Made by a program: the position numbers and the translations under genes. A stretch of 64,000 bases of DNA from positions 186,001 through 250,000 of the forward strand of contig NTMA01000006.1 in the NCBI GenBank assembly GCA_002917075.1, written 5' to 3'. Below, in pieces: positions 49,314 to 60,731 of the stretch (position 1 is its first letter; every line of letters starts with the position of its first letter). The notes under the pieces were generated by a model. The model was not told where the DNA came from and searched no databases. It worked only from the letters and a program-made list of their open reading frames with translations. This stretch comes from Hawksworthiomyces lignivorus. Its lineage: Eukaryota; Ascomycota; Sordariomycetes; Ophiostomatales; Ophiostomataceae.

Positions 49314-50852
49314 TCAACGGCCGTCGCGCAGGTGCTTGGCAGCCTGCTTGAGGAAGTCGCCGGCCTTGTGGAAGCACACCCGGTTGGCCTTGGCGTCCTC
49401 GACGGCCTCCAGGATGGCCGAGTCGTACGCGAGCCCCGTGTGGCTGTCCCTGGCGGGCACCTTGAGGTTCTTGAGTGTCAGCTTCTCGTTCTCGGGCAGC
49501 GTATGGTAGTAGGCCAGGAAGACGTCGATGGCCTCGAGCGTCGGCGTGGCGTGCGGCGTCTGGTCCGACAGCATGATCTTGCTGAGGCTGTCCATGCGGT
49601 CGATGGTGTCGCCGCGCACGCCGCGCTTGAGATCCTCCTGCGCTAGCTGCATGGGCCGCAGCGCGCCGCCGAGCGGGTGGTTGAGGATCTGCCGCACGTC
49701 CTCCTCGGAGAACATATCGCGCGTGAGCGGGTTGCGCATGACGCCGCTGTTGACCGATAGCGCGTGCGCCAGCTCCGACATGTCCCAGGCGTAGTTGTCC
49801 GACGTGACGAGCAGGTTCTCCTGCGGGATGTCGGCCACGCTATCGCCCAACATGGTCTCCGTGTTGGCGTACGTGCGCCCATAGTGGATCATCTGGTGCT
49901 CGATCATCATCAGCGCCGTGCGGCCCAGGTCGCGCAGCTCCTCGGCCGGCGGCAGCATGGCGTCCAGCAGCGCCTGCCGCCGCCGCAGTCGGTCGCGCAC
50001 CACGTCCAGGTGCGGCCGCTTGTTATCCTCCTCGAGCGCCAGCCGCGCCACCGCTTCAAAATCCTTGACGATTACCGCTAGGCACTGCTCCCGCGTGCCG
50101 TGCAGCTCGCGTACCACCTGCCGCACAGGCCGCGGCAGCGCCGGGACCACCAGCGAGCTGACCTGCCCTTCCTTGAGCTTGCGCGCGTCCTGCTCGATCT
50201 CCTCGCTCTCCGCCAGCCCGATGTTCTTGAGCACCCCCACTTCGCGCTCCAGCGCCGCCGCCTGCTTCTGTAGCTCTGCAAACCGCTCCTCTAGCTGCGC
50301 TTCGATTGCCTGGTGTTCTATGTCGTTGCGGATGGGGCCGCCTAGATTGATGGGCTGCTTGCTCCGCCGTACAGACGCGGACGACGAAATCCCCACCCCT
50401 GCCTGCGAGGTCGATGATGCCGATGACGTCCGGGACGTGGCCGGCGTTGACCGTGCCGACCTTGCCGATGAGGGCGTGGTCGACAGAGATGAAATCTGTC
50501 GGAGGAAGGCTGCTGCGGCCGCATGGGATGGATCGCGCTTCAAGATATCTTCAGCAACGCCGCGGGCCATTTCTGGCTGGTTAGCAGGCAAACGGAAGAG
50601 AAGACATGCACGGAAACAAATAAATTAAACAAAAAAGAATCAAAGAGAAAACGCTTCCTTTTCTAAGGTATGGGTGCAGTAAAACTTACGATGATCTCCT
50701 AGCTGTTTCCATTGCTCCAGAATTAACTCAAGGATTACGGTGCTCTTTGGATCTTTGTCCCGCTCCAGGAGCTCGTAGAGTTCATCAAGGAACTGTCGTG
50801 CTTCGTTCTGCTTGGAGAGCCTCAAATTCCCAAATATCGAACCCTTTGACAT
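49314..50852 (-). CDS. Unassigned conserved-looking coiled-coil protein
   Basis: Two exons, complement(49314..50572, 50690..50852), 473 residues; the 117-bp intron (GTAAGT, acceptor CCAG) joins QLGDH to QMARGVAEDILKR in phase. I do not recognise a named family. Seen in order: a helical N-terminus (EARQFLDELYELLERD), a Ser/Thr-rich linker, and a predicted coiled coil (QAIEAQLEERFAELQKQAAA). Then a long helical middle (RPVRQVVRELHGTREQCLAV, LRRRQALLDAMLPPAEELRD). Last comes a compact C-terminal block: DNYAWDMSELAHALSVN, GVMRNPLTRDMFSEEDVRQI, then LKVPARDSHTGLAYDS and CFHKAGDFLKQAAKHL. NPLTR-x-x-F loosely recalls the U-box entry loop, but zinc or U-box features are not evident. An upstream ATG (50918) would add 22 residues. 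Probably cytosolic. Confidence 0.78.
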
Positions 50853-51403
50853 GACGCTTGTTCCCAAAGCGACGTGCAATGGTGGTTGCGGATAAAGATT
50901 AAGGATAACAGGTATCACGGCATCGAAGGAGTGAAATCAATATCTTTCAACCTGTGGTGTCTTTGTCTTGCCTCCCTTCTCATCTTACAAATACGCATCA
51001 CACTCGATTGTCAATTGTTTCTTCTACAATAAGGATATCTACGCAGCGCCTACTGAAGACGGTAATTTTTTCTGCTTTGCATTATTGCTTGGATCATAGA
51101 ACAGTCGCATCAGCAATGTACAACTACAGTACACGGGCTGGAATCCAATAGCTCCAGTCCTGGGCGTCAATTAGTGTTGCCGCTGGCAGCCTTGCTGCGC
51201 AATGTTTGCCCACCTTTCTCCGTCCCCACTAACACTCACTTACATCCTTGCCGTTCCGCCCAGCACTAAACTACGAATAGCGGCGCCCATGCAGAGGTGG
51301 AACGTACAGAAAACGTCGAGATGAAGCGGCACTGTGCTCTTTGCGTACACAGTATAAACTATCAACACCACACTCGAAGGTGTCGCCTTTTATTCAGACT
51401 GCA

Positions 51404-51412
51404 CCCCCCCCC

Positions 51413-51448
<36 letters not shown>
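51404..51448. repeat. C17-T28 adjoining homopolymers
   Basis: Seventeen C followed directly by twenty-eight T, a 45-base pure pyrimidine strand. Such tracts can adopt triplex or other non-B structure and are prone to length error in sequencing. Confidence 0.9.
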
Positions 51449-52627
51449 CTCAAACGCAACAGGATCACGAGAGCAGCAAGCAGAGTTTTGGTACATTCTG
51501 CATGGCGGAGGGCATTGCTCCCTTTTTATTTCCTCGATGCTGGACAACTACACATATTTAAGGTGAGAAGGTTGTCAGACGCGAAACCTATATCGGAGTT
51601 GAAAATGGATAGTGCGGCGGTCTCTTTACATTTTAGCTCCTTAGCGCTTGACCGACCGGGAAAGCTGCCATTGCTTTTCTTTTGTTATTTTTTTTATTCT
51701 CCTGGGATGCAAAGCAAGGCGTCTGTCGGCGGCTGAATTTCATATAGGACTCTGTATATAGGGCCTTCTGACTCTTGTTGTTCTATGAATCCTACCATTT
51801 TCTGTCACTCTTTTGTGAATCAACAGAAAAGGGGTATGGAAGAAAGGCAATACCAGAGATGGGAAGCAAATGCTTCCTTAAGAGTGACTGCATATTGCTC
51901 TACAGTTTAGAAACTAAGAAATTATACTCTTTGATTTGCACCTGTATTTGCCTCTTGCATCACCGTATTCTTCTTATGCATCCCGGTTTTAAAACCTCTC
52001 CTTTTACGATAACTTGACTATTGCTTCACTCTACGAACAAATTCTTTCGTCCGTTGTGTTTTTCCTTCCATTTGTCTTATTCCCTTCTGCTATTGGATAT
52101 ATTTCTCTTTGATATCTACCTCTTACACGTCTCCTCGTGAGATACGCCTTTCCGTTTTCATTTGGCTGCTTTGTTTAATTTCTTTCCCTCCTTTTCTCAG
52201 CTGTCGCTATCTCCTGTCATCTTTCCATGTGGAATATGGCCTACTTCAGACCACATTTTCCTTTATATTCAATTCTTAGCTCTGCCTCTTTTCCTTATCT
52301 GCACATTCTTCTCCGAATCTCGTCAATACTCCTCTTCGTGCTTCGTATGAGATCTTTTGGCTAAGTTTTCCTCATTACACCCATTGCCGCGCGTCTTCTA
52401 CCATGGTAACGTATGGCAACAAAAAAAAAAAAAATGAAGGAAAGGTACCTGAACAATATGTCCAACAGTAATTCTTGAAAGCAGGCCCAAAAAAAAAATA
52501 GACACTTATAAATGAAGACATGCTAAGAGATGTCGCAGAGTGTTGAGAACACTATGATTGTAAAAGGAAGTAGAGCTTTTGGTGCAAGGTTGTGATTATG
52601 GAGGATATGGGCATAAAGGTGAATTGG

Positions 52628-52651
52628 TTACGCACACGAGCATGTGCGTAA
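52628..52651. repeat. 9-bp perfect inverted repeat (hairpin candidate)
   Basis: TTACGCACA, a six-base loop CGAGCA, then TGTGCGTAA. It lies about 100 bp beyond the KAP104 stop on the minus strand, so it would be in or near that transcript's 3' end. Confidence 0.8.
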
Positions 52652-52749
52652 GCTTTGTATCCGCATTCGTATCCACGGTTATAGGCATGAAAGGAGAAAA
52701 AAGAAAAGGCTAACATCTCGCGTAGCCCTATCCGTCCGAAATTTGCTTC

Positions 52750-55700
52750 TCAAACTCTGTACTGTGATTTCAAAGAGGCCAAATCTTCGGCGCTCAGCTG
52801 CCCTAAGAAAGTATCAAATTGCGGAATCAATTGGCGGTACGCGAGGATGATCTAGAGGAGGATATTAGAGTGCTTTCTTTTTTTTTTTTTGTAAGAGGGC
52901 GCAGTTTGGGGACTTACATTCTGAAAAACATCATGCAGCTCTTGCTTGATTGGATTTCTCAAGTTGATGTCCTCATACTTGGCAATCGCTTTGAAATAGT
53001 GCAGTAGCACTTTCTCCATAGCCTGCGGATTCTGCGCCACCACCAAAGTAAAGCCTTTGAATGCCGTCGCCTTCTCCTCGGTGGCATCAACATCGTCCAT
53101 CGATGTTAGAAACTCGTCTGCAAATGTTTGCAGGTGTGGGGCTAGCGCTTCATAGTTTCCAAGGCCTAGCCGGCCCAATGCGATGGCCGCATTCTCGTTA
53201 ACTCCCCGTGGCACACGTGGATTGGTGATGATCTCAACGCAGCTTTTCAACAATTCTTCCACGTAAGGCGCCATGCCTTTGCCGTGACGGATGGCAATCT
53301 CACCTGCACTCCAGCAGGCATTGTTGATGACACTAAAACCGGAGTCGATCTCCTCGTCGAGGATATTGTCCATGTCAAGCTGCTTCAGCAAGATCGGCAG
53401 CAAGCTGCCCAGGCAGGGCTGCAGCTGAGGGAATACAAACTTGGCGCAGTCACCTAAAACAGCGTATGCGGACTGGCGTACTTCGTCTGTTGGGTCTTCC
53501 ATGCAGAAACTGAGCAGCTCAAAGAAGGCCGGCTGTGTGTCGGTTATAAGCGCTGCCGCTTTTTCGCCAGCCAGTGCCTGGATAATAGCGCTGATCAGGT
53601 CTAGGCTCGTAACTAGGAAATCTTTGTCGGGTTGGTCGAGGTGCGTGTTACCAGCCGCTGCAAGTGACTGCTCTAGGTTTTGGTGTATAATATTAACACA
53701 GCGGCGGAAAACTGGCTGTGCATAAGGACTGAAAACGCTGCCGAGAGACATAGCCACATATGAAAAGCACTCGAGGAGTGGGAAGAGCTCGCGCGACTGG
53801 TCTGGTACATTATCGTAGCGCTTAAAGAGAGCAGGCATGAGCTCGCCTGAAAGCTCAGGCAAGGCAAGCACGGGTCCAATCGCCTCTGCCAGTGTCTGCA
53901 CGCAGTCGTAGAGGATGTACATGTTGCGGTCCTTGTACTTGTCGAAACACTGTATATACTGCCGGATAATAGGACCAGCGTATGGCTCCAGCTTCTTGCC
54001 AGCCTTCTCTTCCAAGGTTGCCATAGCAGACGCTGCTGCCTCTTGAACCTTCTTATTCTTGTCAAGCATCCTGGTCAAGAAACCTTCCATCATAGGCACA
54101 AAGAATGTGGAGACCTGAGCAGGATCAGTCAGCTTGATCGACCATGCGGAGTACCGCGCCAGTGTCCAGCAGGTGATCTGGCGCACGAGCGGTTCAGAAT
54201 CGTTGAGGAGCGTGGTGAGGTAGGGAATGAGTTCGGGTAGGTGTGGCGTGACAGCATTCATACAGCCTTCAGCAACGGCTCCCAGAGCAAGCACAGCTGA
54301 TTCGCGGTGGGGCCAATCCGCATGCTTCAAGTTTGTGTCCAAGTAGGGAAGAATGCAGTCAAACAAGGAGTCGCCGAAATCACGGGCCAGGACATCTAAA
54401 GCGGCGGCAGATCCTTTCCGAACTGTCCAACGCTGATCGGAGCCATCATCAAAGAACCCGTCATCGTCGCCATCTGCGGCAGAGGAGTCGTCGTCAATCT
54501 CCCCGTCTTCAAGGTCGTCTTCATCCATCTCCCCTAGCTTTTCGTAAGCATTGTTGGCGCCGTTCTGAGAGGGATCGGCAGAGGCATTGGCGTTAGCACC
54601 GTTAGCGTTTCTTGTGAGATTTCGCTTTGCAAACTGCGGCTTGATGTCTTGTTCCCGATCATCTTCGTCCTCGTCATCCGAGGCGCTACCGTACAGAGCA
54701 ATTTCTTCGCCGCTGTACACCATACCCTCAAGCAGAGACGGTATGATTTTGGAGATATAGGGCCGGAGATTCTTCCAAAAGTCCTCATGCTCGCCAGCAG
54801 AGAGCCAGAACTCGACAGCCTGGCAAGCAAGATCTTCATCCTCCTCATTCTTCTGTTGTGTGATGATGTAGTCAACAAGACCAGCAGCATAAGGCTGGAG
54901 CTTGTCTGCGCGGGTCTCCACCAAATAAACAAAAGCACGACAAACTTCGCGGCGCACGTCGTTACTGGCGTCGGTGGCAAGGGTGAAAAGGTGCTGCAGC
55001 AAGACATCGATGTTGGCGAGCATGGCCTGTGACTTGCGCGGGATGAACTCGTTAATGGCGGTCAAAGCCTGAGAGCGGACTTTGGGCAGAGGACTGGCGG
55101 TGGCCTCGATGAGCTTAGGTAGGAGGACATTAAGGGGCCGCTGGCCGTTGTGTTCGCGATCAAGGAGCTTGGCATTGTCTTCGCAAATCTTCGCCATGGC
55201 TGACATGGCAGCCTCCTGGGCGTGTGGTGCGACTTGACCAGTTGAGTTGCCAATCATGGCCAGCAATTCGTTTAACAGCTCAGGCCAAGCGTATAAGCCA
55301 CCGCGGCGAACCAGCTCAGTAGCAATAACACCAGCATAGTTGCGCACCTGAGGGTTTGAGTCACGCAGACCAAGGGGGACTGCCATCTTGATGAGGGTAA
55401 TGCTGGCATCTGGCGTCTGCTTGTACGATGTCTTGATGGTGTTCTTGAGCATGATACCGGCAGCGGCGCGGACCATATTGTAATCATTAGCGGACAGAAC
55501 GACGCCATCAGGAGGTGCAGGACTAGAGAAGATGTAGGCGAGGTAGTTGTTGAAGTCAGGAGATGTTTTGGCTTGGGCTAGCATCTACGAGAAGCATTAG
55601 CAATCTATTGCCTTAACCCACGGCTCAAGAACGCAGGCAAGTGAGAGCTAGAGAAAACAAAAGGAATTTACGAACGATCTCGGCGTTCTTCTGGGCGGCT

Positions 55701-55777
55701 TTGTCGAAGCCATTGTGCGACTCTTTGACACACCCAATAAGAGTCCGCAACGACTCTGGCGCGGGCTGCCACGCCAT
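52750..55777 (-). CDS. KAP104: Karyopherin beta-2 / transportin (Kap104)
   Basis: Three exons, complement(52750..52851, 52918..55584, 55676..55777), 956 residues. This nuclear import receptor carries PY-NLS cargo such as hnRNP-like proteins through the pore. It begins MAWQPAPESLRTLIGCVKES and joins QKNAEI to MLAQAKTSPDFNNYLAYIFS. HEAT-repeat helices run throughout (PLNVLLPKLIEATASPLPKV, ITCWTLARYSAWSIK). The acidic loop typical of transportins is present: EDDREQDIKPQFAKR, then EMDEDDLEDGEIDDDSS and a WTVRKGSAAALDVLARDFG helix. The third exon gives YRQLIPQFDTFLGQLSAED, the usual transportin end. The first donor appears to be GTTCGT, a weak variant; the more regular GTAAAT four bases on would break the frame. 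Identification is near certain. Confidence 0.95.
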
Positions 55778-57664
55778 AGTGGCAGAGGGTCGAGCGGAGA
55801 AGAAAGTGGTGGTCGAGAAACTGGAAGACGACTGATACGGCTAGCAAGACTTGTCGTCAGACGAAAGAGGTGATGAGCGATCGAGTATGGCAACTAGTAG
55901 TTTGTCGCCGTCGTCGCTGTTTGCTTCGGAGTCCAAATGCGACAGAAGAGGAGACCAGAAAGCGGAAATTGCGATTCGACCAGCCCTGCTGGAGAAACGC
56001 AGAGATATCACACACAAAACGTGGAAACGGCCTAACAAGGCAAGGGAGAGGCGGATGAAAGGCTAACCGTAGTCCAGCGAAGAGGGCACGCACGCGTGAG
56101 GCGAGCTAAAGCTGAATGAAGCTGGAAGAAGCTGTTGGACAGGTTGGGGAAGAAAAGGCAGCGAATCGTAGAAATTTTATCAGATAAAACAAGAGCGGTC
56201 GAAGCCCGAAGCCCTTTTGCGAGGCCAGGAAAGAGCAGCCACATATTAGAGCGGGGTTAAGGCAGGCCTGGCTTTAGCGGGAAAAGGCGAGAGCATGCAG
56301 CGAATGTGCAACGAGTATCAAGTGCTGTAAATATATCGCAGAAGTACAGGCGGGCATGGGCCCCTCCCTCAGGGACGAAAAGGGGAAGGGACAAAATTCT
56401 ACAGTGGTGGTACTCGCAGAGAAAACGGACCAGACCAGGGCAGGAGAGGCAGCCCCTCCTTCCCACTTTTTTTTTTCCAATGCCGCTTATCTCTTTAACT
56501 ACATATCAGCTGCACATGCAAGCTTCGTGTTACTCAGTATCGATGAATAACGGCTAGAATAACAGCTGGAGTCTTGCTTTTCTAGACTTGGTATGAAAGT
56601 ATCTACTAGAAAAGTATGTTGACAGAATCAGTCATAATTTCATCCCGAGAAAAACCAATAACGAGGAGAATAAAATGAACATTCACTTATTGCAGCAGTT
56701 ATGTATAAAGGTTGTTTTGGCATTGCTTTATTTATATGGCTCAAGCAAAATGAGAAGTCATGCGCGAAGTGCAGAAATATGAGATAACTACGGACATGAG
56801 AACTGTGGCATCAAAAAAAAAAAAAAAGGCAAGATGCAGTGACTGGATGCAATTCAGGGGAAACGAGAACGTAGAAGGGCAACGGAAACAAGTGAATCGT
56901 TCCAGCCATAAATGGCCGAACAAACAGAGTCTCGCTTAGGAAGCAGATCGTCCAACGGCGCACAAGCTGCAGATAGTGGCACAAGACCATCTTTGTTGCC
57001 TTGAATTTTACTGTGCTTCTACTACTTTGATAGAACGCCTGCTTAGTATTGCACGAAGACACCCTGCGACGCCAGGCATCGCAGCCATAAAAGAATCGAT
57101 AATACATGTAGCTATCAATAACTAGGTGAGGCTTTAGTATATGAAGACGACTCGCCCATAGGCATTAACAACAAAGCACAGTCACAGATAGGATACGACA
57201 TTTCTTGGACGGTGCCAGATCCACTTCAATTATGTCGAACCAGATCTCTTTCAACCTGCGGTGTGTCGTGTGACCGGAGATATATTGGGATGTTGTCTCC
57301 GTGAACCAATACGAGGATCGTGCACTTATCCATTATTAATCCTCGTCTGCCGTTTGATTTCGGTCAACACTTCTTTCCGCTTGTTTCGCCTCATCTTGTC
57401 CGTCGGACACTTCGTCTCTGCGGCTAGCATGTGCATGTACGACCGCAACAAGCTGCCGGATTCTGCACGTAATTATTTTTATACTTAAAATCGGTGAATA
57501 TCAAGGATGAGTTCCGTGTCTATACCGTCTGGGCCTTCTTGCCTCGAAATGGTAGACATTGCACCGCATGGTTTGTAATGCAGCTGATAACGAACAGCAG
57601 AGTATCGCTTCATACAATGCTCTTTTTCAAATACGAAACCAAAATGAAATAGTTTCAGAAGAAA
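55778..57664. other. Gene-free spacer (1.9 kb)
   Basis: KAP104 promoter, then 3' side of the next minus-strand gene. Frames at 56811-57107 (minus) and 57261-57488 (plus) have no domain content. An A14 run lies at about 56814-56827. No gene seen. Confidence 0.5.
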
Positions 57665-58148
57665 CTACATCCCGTTTTGCAGCTGCGGCAGCAGAGGCAA
57701 CAGCGGACCAGTCACGGCCTGGAACGCCTCTAGTACCTCTTCTACCGTGCCACCCAAGCCCATATGATCTAGGCTTAGGGAATTGGAGACGTATACTGGC
57801 TGATTGGTCCTCTTGACGATAAGCCTTGCAAGCCGCGCGGTGAACTCTAGCGAATTTTCCTCTACATAGATGTTTGTACAGAGGGGTTCACTGGGGTTGA
57901 ATCTCTGGTTTCCCTGTCAGCTATCTGCGGATTTCGAAGAGAGGACGTGGAGAACATACATCCGGGACGGCATATACGAACGAACCGAGTGGAGTTAGGG
58001 TGTCAACGTCATCTGTCGCGGTGGTCGTGACAAAAAGCATGAGACACTTCTCCCTCGCTGTAAGGCGGACATGGATGTGTGTGTCCAAAGCCCGGGGTAG
58101 ACGTATCGCAAAAGTCACTGTCTGGCTGTCGCTTCTGTTTTCTTGCAT
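57665..58148 (-). CDS. Proteasome assembly chaperone 4-like protein (PSMG4/Pba4 type)
   Basis: Two exons, complement(57665..57913, 57960..58148) with a 46-bp intron (GTATGT..GACAG, phase 0), 145 residues. The product starts MQENRSDSQTVTFAIRLPRA, has the central strand KCLMLFVTTTATDD and LGSFVYAVPD. After the splice it reads LEFTARLARLIVKRTNQPVY followed by VSNSLSL, then an acidic helix VEEVLEAFQAV. Human PAC4 shows the same order: HFHVMRL, FLWVGA, then TGLAQRLARKTNKQVFVSYN and a KEEMEAF helix. PAC4 pairs with PAC3 to guide assembly of the 20S alpha ring. Neither exon is long enough to stand out as an open frame, so the gene is easy to miss. A Pro/Leu-rich tail (GPLLPLLPQLQ) follows the helix. 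Confidence 0.8.
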
Positions 58149-59026
58149 TGTAGATGGCCACTGTATGTTTGAAGAGTGAATTGAGCCTTATCAGAGGCAC
58201 TTGCGATAAACTCTATGGAAATGGACGATGCTGTTAATTTGAGTTGAAGAAAGAAGATGGAAAATCTAAAGTCCGTCTGCCCAGACTCCGTAGGTTGTAT
58301 CGCGTTCAAGCAGTGGCTGGCGGGCTGACCGCTGTAGAGATGCTTAGTACTACAGCTTTCATGCCCGAACCAGGCTATGCAGTATTGTAGGGACGCTAAT
58401 AGCGAAAATGTAGAACGCTAAGAGGCAGCTAACAGGTCATCTTAACTGGCTGCAGGCGTAATGTCAGCCAGCCTCAAGCAGCAGAGTTCACATCGATAAA
58501 GGTCGAAAAAGTCGTCTGATTTCAAATCTCAAAATAGTACACTATCCATTCTGCTATTAACTACGACACACCTGCTCGCCCCTCTAAAGTTCACCGTCTA
58601 CGCTATCTGGATTTTGTTTGAATATTCCTCAGGACTAATTCGGTCTATTTAAGTATTCTATTCCTAATTTGGATCAACTTCAAATCTTCCACTGATCAAT
58701 ATAAGAGGTCGATAGTTTGCCGTCAATACTCAGAAATCAGGGCCTTGAGTAAGCGGAAAGTGGACAATCAGAACAAGGACAGCGTCATTGGTCAGTTCTG
58801 TGGCCAGATAAGGCCTGTCGGTGGGTTCGATTGCAGCAGCAGGGGCTGTGGACCGCAGCCTCAGCACAGCTGCCACATCTAAGTCACCTTCTCTCCGACT
58901 GGGGTCAGTCTAGTATATCTCTCTCTTTGGAGAGATCTCCTGACGAAACACAAGAATACTTCAAGAAGAGAGTATCAACCAAAGAAATTCCCGAGAACTA
59001 GACCTGGGATCCCAGCAGTATTGATC
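58149..59026. promoter_or_regulatory. Divergent promoter, proteasome chaperone / N2227 methyltransferase
   Basis: About 880 bp between the two starts. Short frames only. CT-rich sequence (TCTCTCTCTTTGG, about 58915-58930) precedes the plus-strand gene. Confidence 0.5.
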
Positions 59027-60450
59027 ATGGCCAGCCCCAGTTCGAGGACGAGCAAGGACGTGAAATGGGAAGTTTCTGATGATACTATCCAAGACCCGGA
59101 GGAAATCAAAGTCCTCTTCTGTGCTCTAGATTCTTTTCTGTGAGAGATCCCTTCCAATGGCCTGCAAATTTGCCATTTTCTGAGATTACAAAAACAGATA
59201 TTTACTCATACCGCCATTCCTACAGACAATATGCAAAAGTGTCGCACTTTAACTGCACCCACCTTCGGCGGCAGTCTTTCTATGCTCTGGCACAAGAACA
59301 CTGGAAAATGCTGGCCGCGCCTCCATTCTCTTACCTTGAGACCCTTGACCGAGTAGACGAGGCAATTGAGAGCAATGCTAAGTTGGCACGTGAAATTGTT
59401 CGTTTCGGCTTAGAATCTTTCCACGTGAGTAGCCAGACATCAAGCAACAGTGCTGCCCAGCACTCGTCATCAAATGGATCTACGGCGGACGAACCAACCC
59501 TACCAATGCAATGGACAGGCGTTGCCAAGTACCAAGATGTAGACAAAGCTCGGAGCACCCTGCGTCAATTCTACCGGGATTGGTCGGCCGAAGGCGCCGT
59601 GGAGCGAGAGCGGAGCTATGGCCCTGTTATGCATGCGTTGGCTGAGGAGAGAAAAAGACGGCTGCAGATGGCAGGTTCTCTCGAGAAATACGATAGCCAG
59701 CTAAAAGTGCTTGTGCCTGGTGCTGGTCTTGGCCGGCTGGTGTTCGACCTGTGTTACGCTGGGTACGAGGCCGAGGGGAATGAGATCTCCTACCACCAGC
59801 TTCTGGCATCCTCTTATATCCTTAACTTTACTCAGCATAAAGACCAGCATATCATTTACCCATGGGTGCATTCATTTTCCAACCATCGCACGCGGCTCCA
59901 TCACTTGCGAGCCTACCACATCCCAGACATTCACCCAGGTCAGACAATTGCAGAGGCAGCCGCTCGCCAGGATCCAAACCCTGCGAGCGGTCCCGGTATC
60001 GGTTCAATGAGCATGTGTGCAGCCGACTTCCTCTGCCTGTACAGCGACGAGGAGCACGCAGCCGTCTACGACGCAGTTGCGTGCGTATTCTTTCTTGACA
60101 CGGCGCCGAATTTGATCCGCTACCTAGAGACAATTCGGTACTGCCTCAAGCCGGGCGGCCTGTTGATCAACGTGGGGCCCCTGCTGTGGCACTTTGAGAA
60201 TAACGCGCCAGGAAATCACGGCCGTGACGACGATGGCGATGGCGAGCACGATGCTACGAGCTCGACGGGAATTGCTGATCCAGGCAGCTTCGAGCTGAGC
60301 GATGACGAAGTCATGGCATTGGTCGAAAAGCTAGGCTTCACTGTTATTAAGAGAGAAATAGGCCGTGAGACGCCTTATATCCACGACGACCAGTCCATGC
60401 TGCAGACTGTCTATAAGTCGAGTTCTTGGGTGGCGCGGAAACCATGGTAG
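59027..60450 (+). CDS. N2227-family methyltransferase (carnosine N-methyltransferase-like)
   Basis: Two exons, 59027..59139 and 59226..60450 (86-bp intron), 445 residues. The splice joins LFCALDSFL to QYAKVSHFNCTHLRRQSFYA; this Y-x(6)-N-x-THLRRQSF block is the family signature. Further motifs are RSTLRQFYRDWSAEGAVERE, the SAM site VLVPGAGLGRLVFDLCYAGY with EAEGNEISYHQLLASSYILN, MSMCAADFLCLY, VACVFFLDTAPNLIRYLETI and LKPGGLLINVGPLLWHFENN. Animal and yeast members methylate the histidine ring of carnosine or related His compounds; the fungal substrate is not certain. An acidic insert (RDDDGDGEHD) follows the last SAM motif. The acceptor at 59225 was preferred over one 30 bases upstream because only it keeps phase. 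Convergent with the dehydrogenase gene. Confidence 0.9.
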
Positions 60451-60731
60451 GACACGTGATCTGGGTGGGTGTTTGTCAATGTTAAAGAGGCAGGTAACCA
60501 CATTTTTAAAGCCTCTTTTATTCTCTTTGGTTTTGTTGCCCAACGATCTGCGTCAAGGAATTCATGCAAATAATATAGATAGAATTGCGAAAAGCATTTA
60601 GATCTCGTATGAGTGAATTTATTAAACGCGGCGATTGTTCTCACTTTCTTCGCCGACGTAGAAAAGAACGTAAAATCCAAGACCGTAATCTCGTAGCCAT
60701 ATACACACAAACGCATATCCACATTTGCATA

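Larger units (their letters stand above)
50853..52749. other. Gene-free spacer (1.9 kb) with a C/T homopolymer junction
   Basis: Promoter of the upstream minus gene and 3' region of KAP104. It holds the C17-T28 tract and a 9-bp inverted repeat; remaining frames are short and T-rich. No gene seen. Confidence 0.5.

Noticed and set aside
58824..58834. GGTTCGATTGC, like a tRNA B box
   Set aside because: The only A-box-like string is about 13 bases upstream, too close, and no cloverleaf can be folded.
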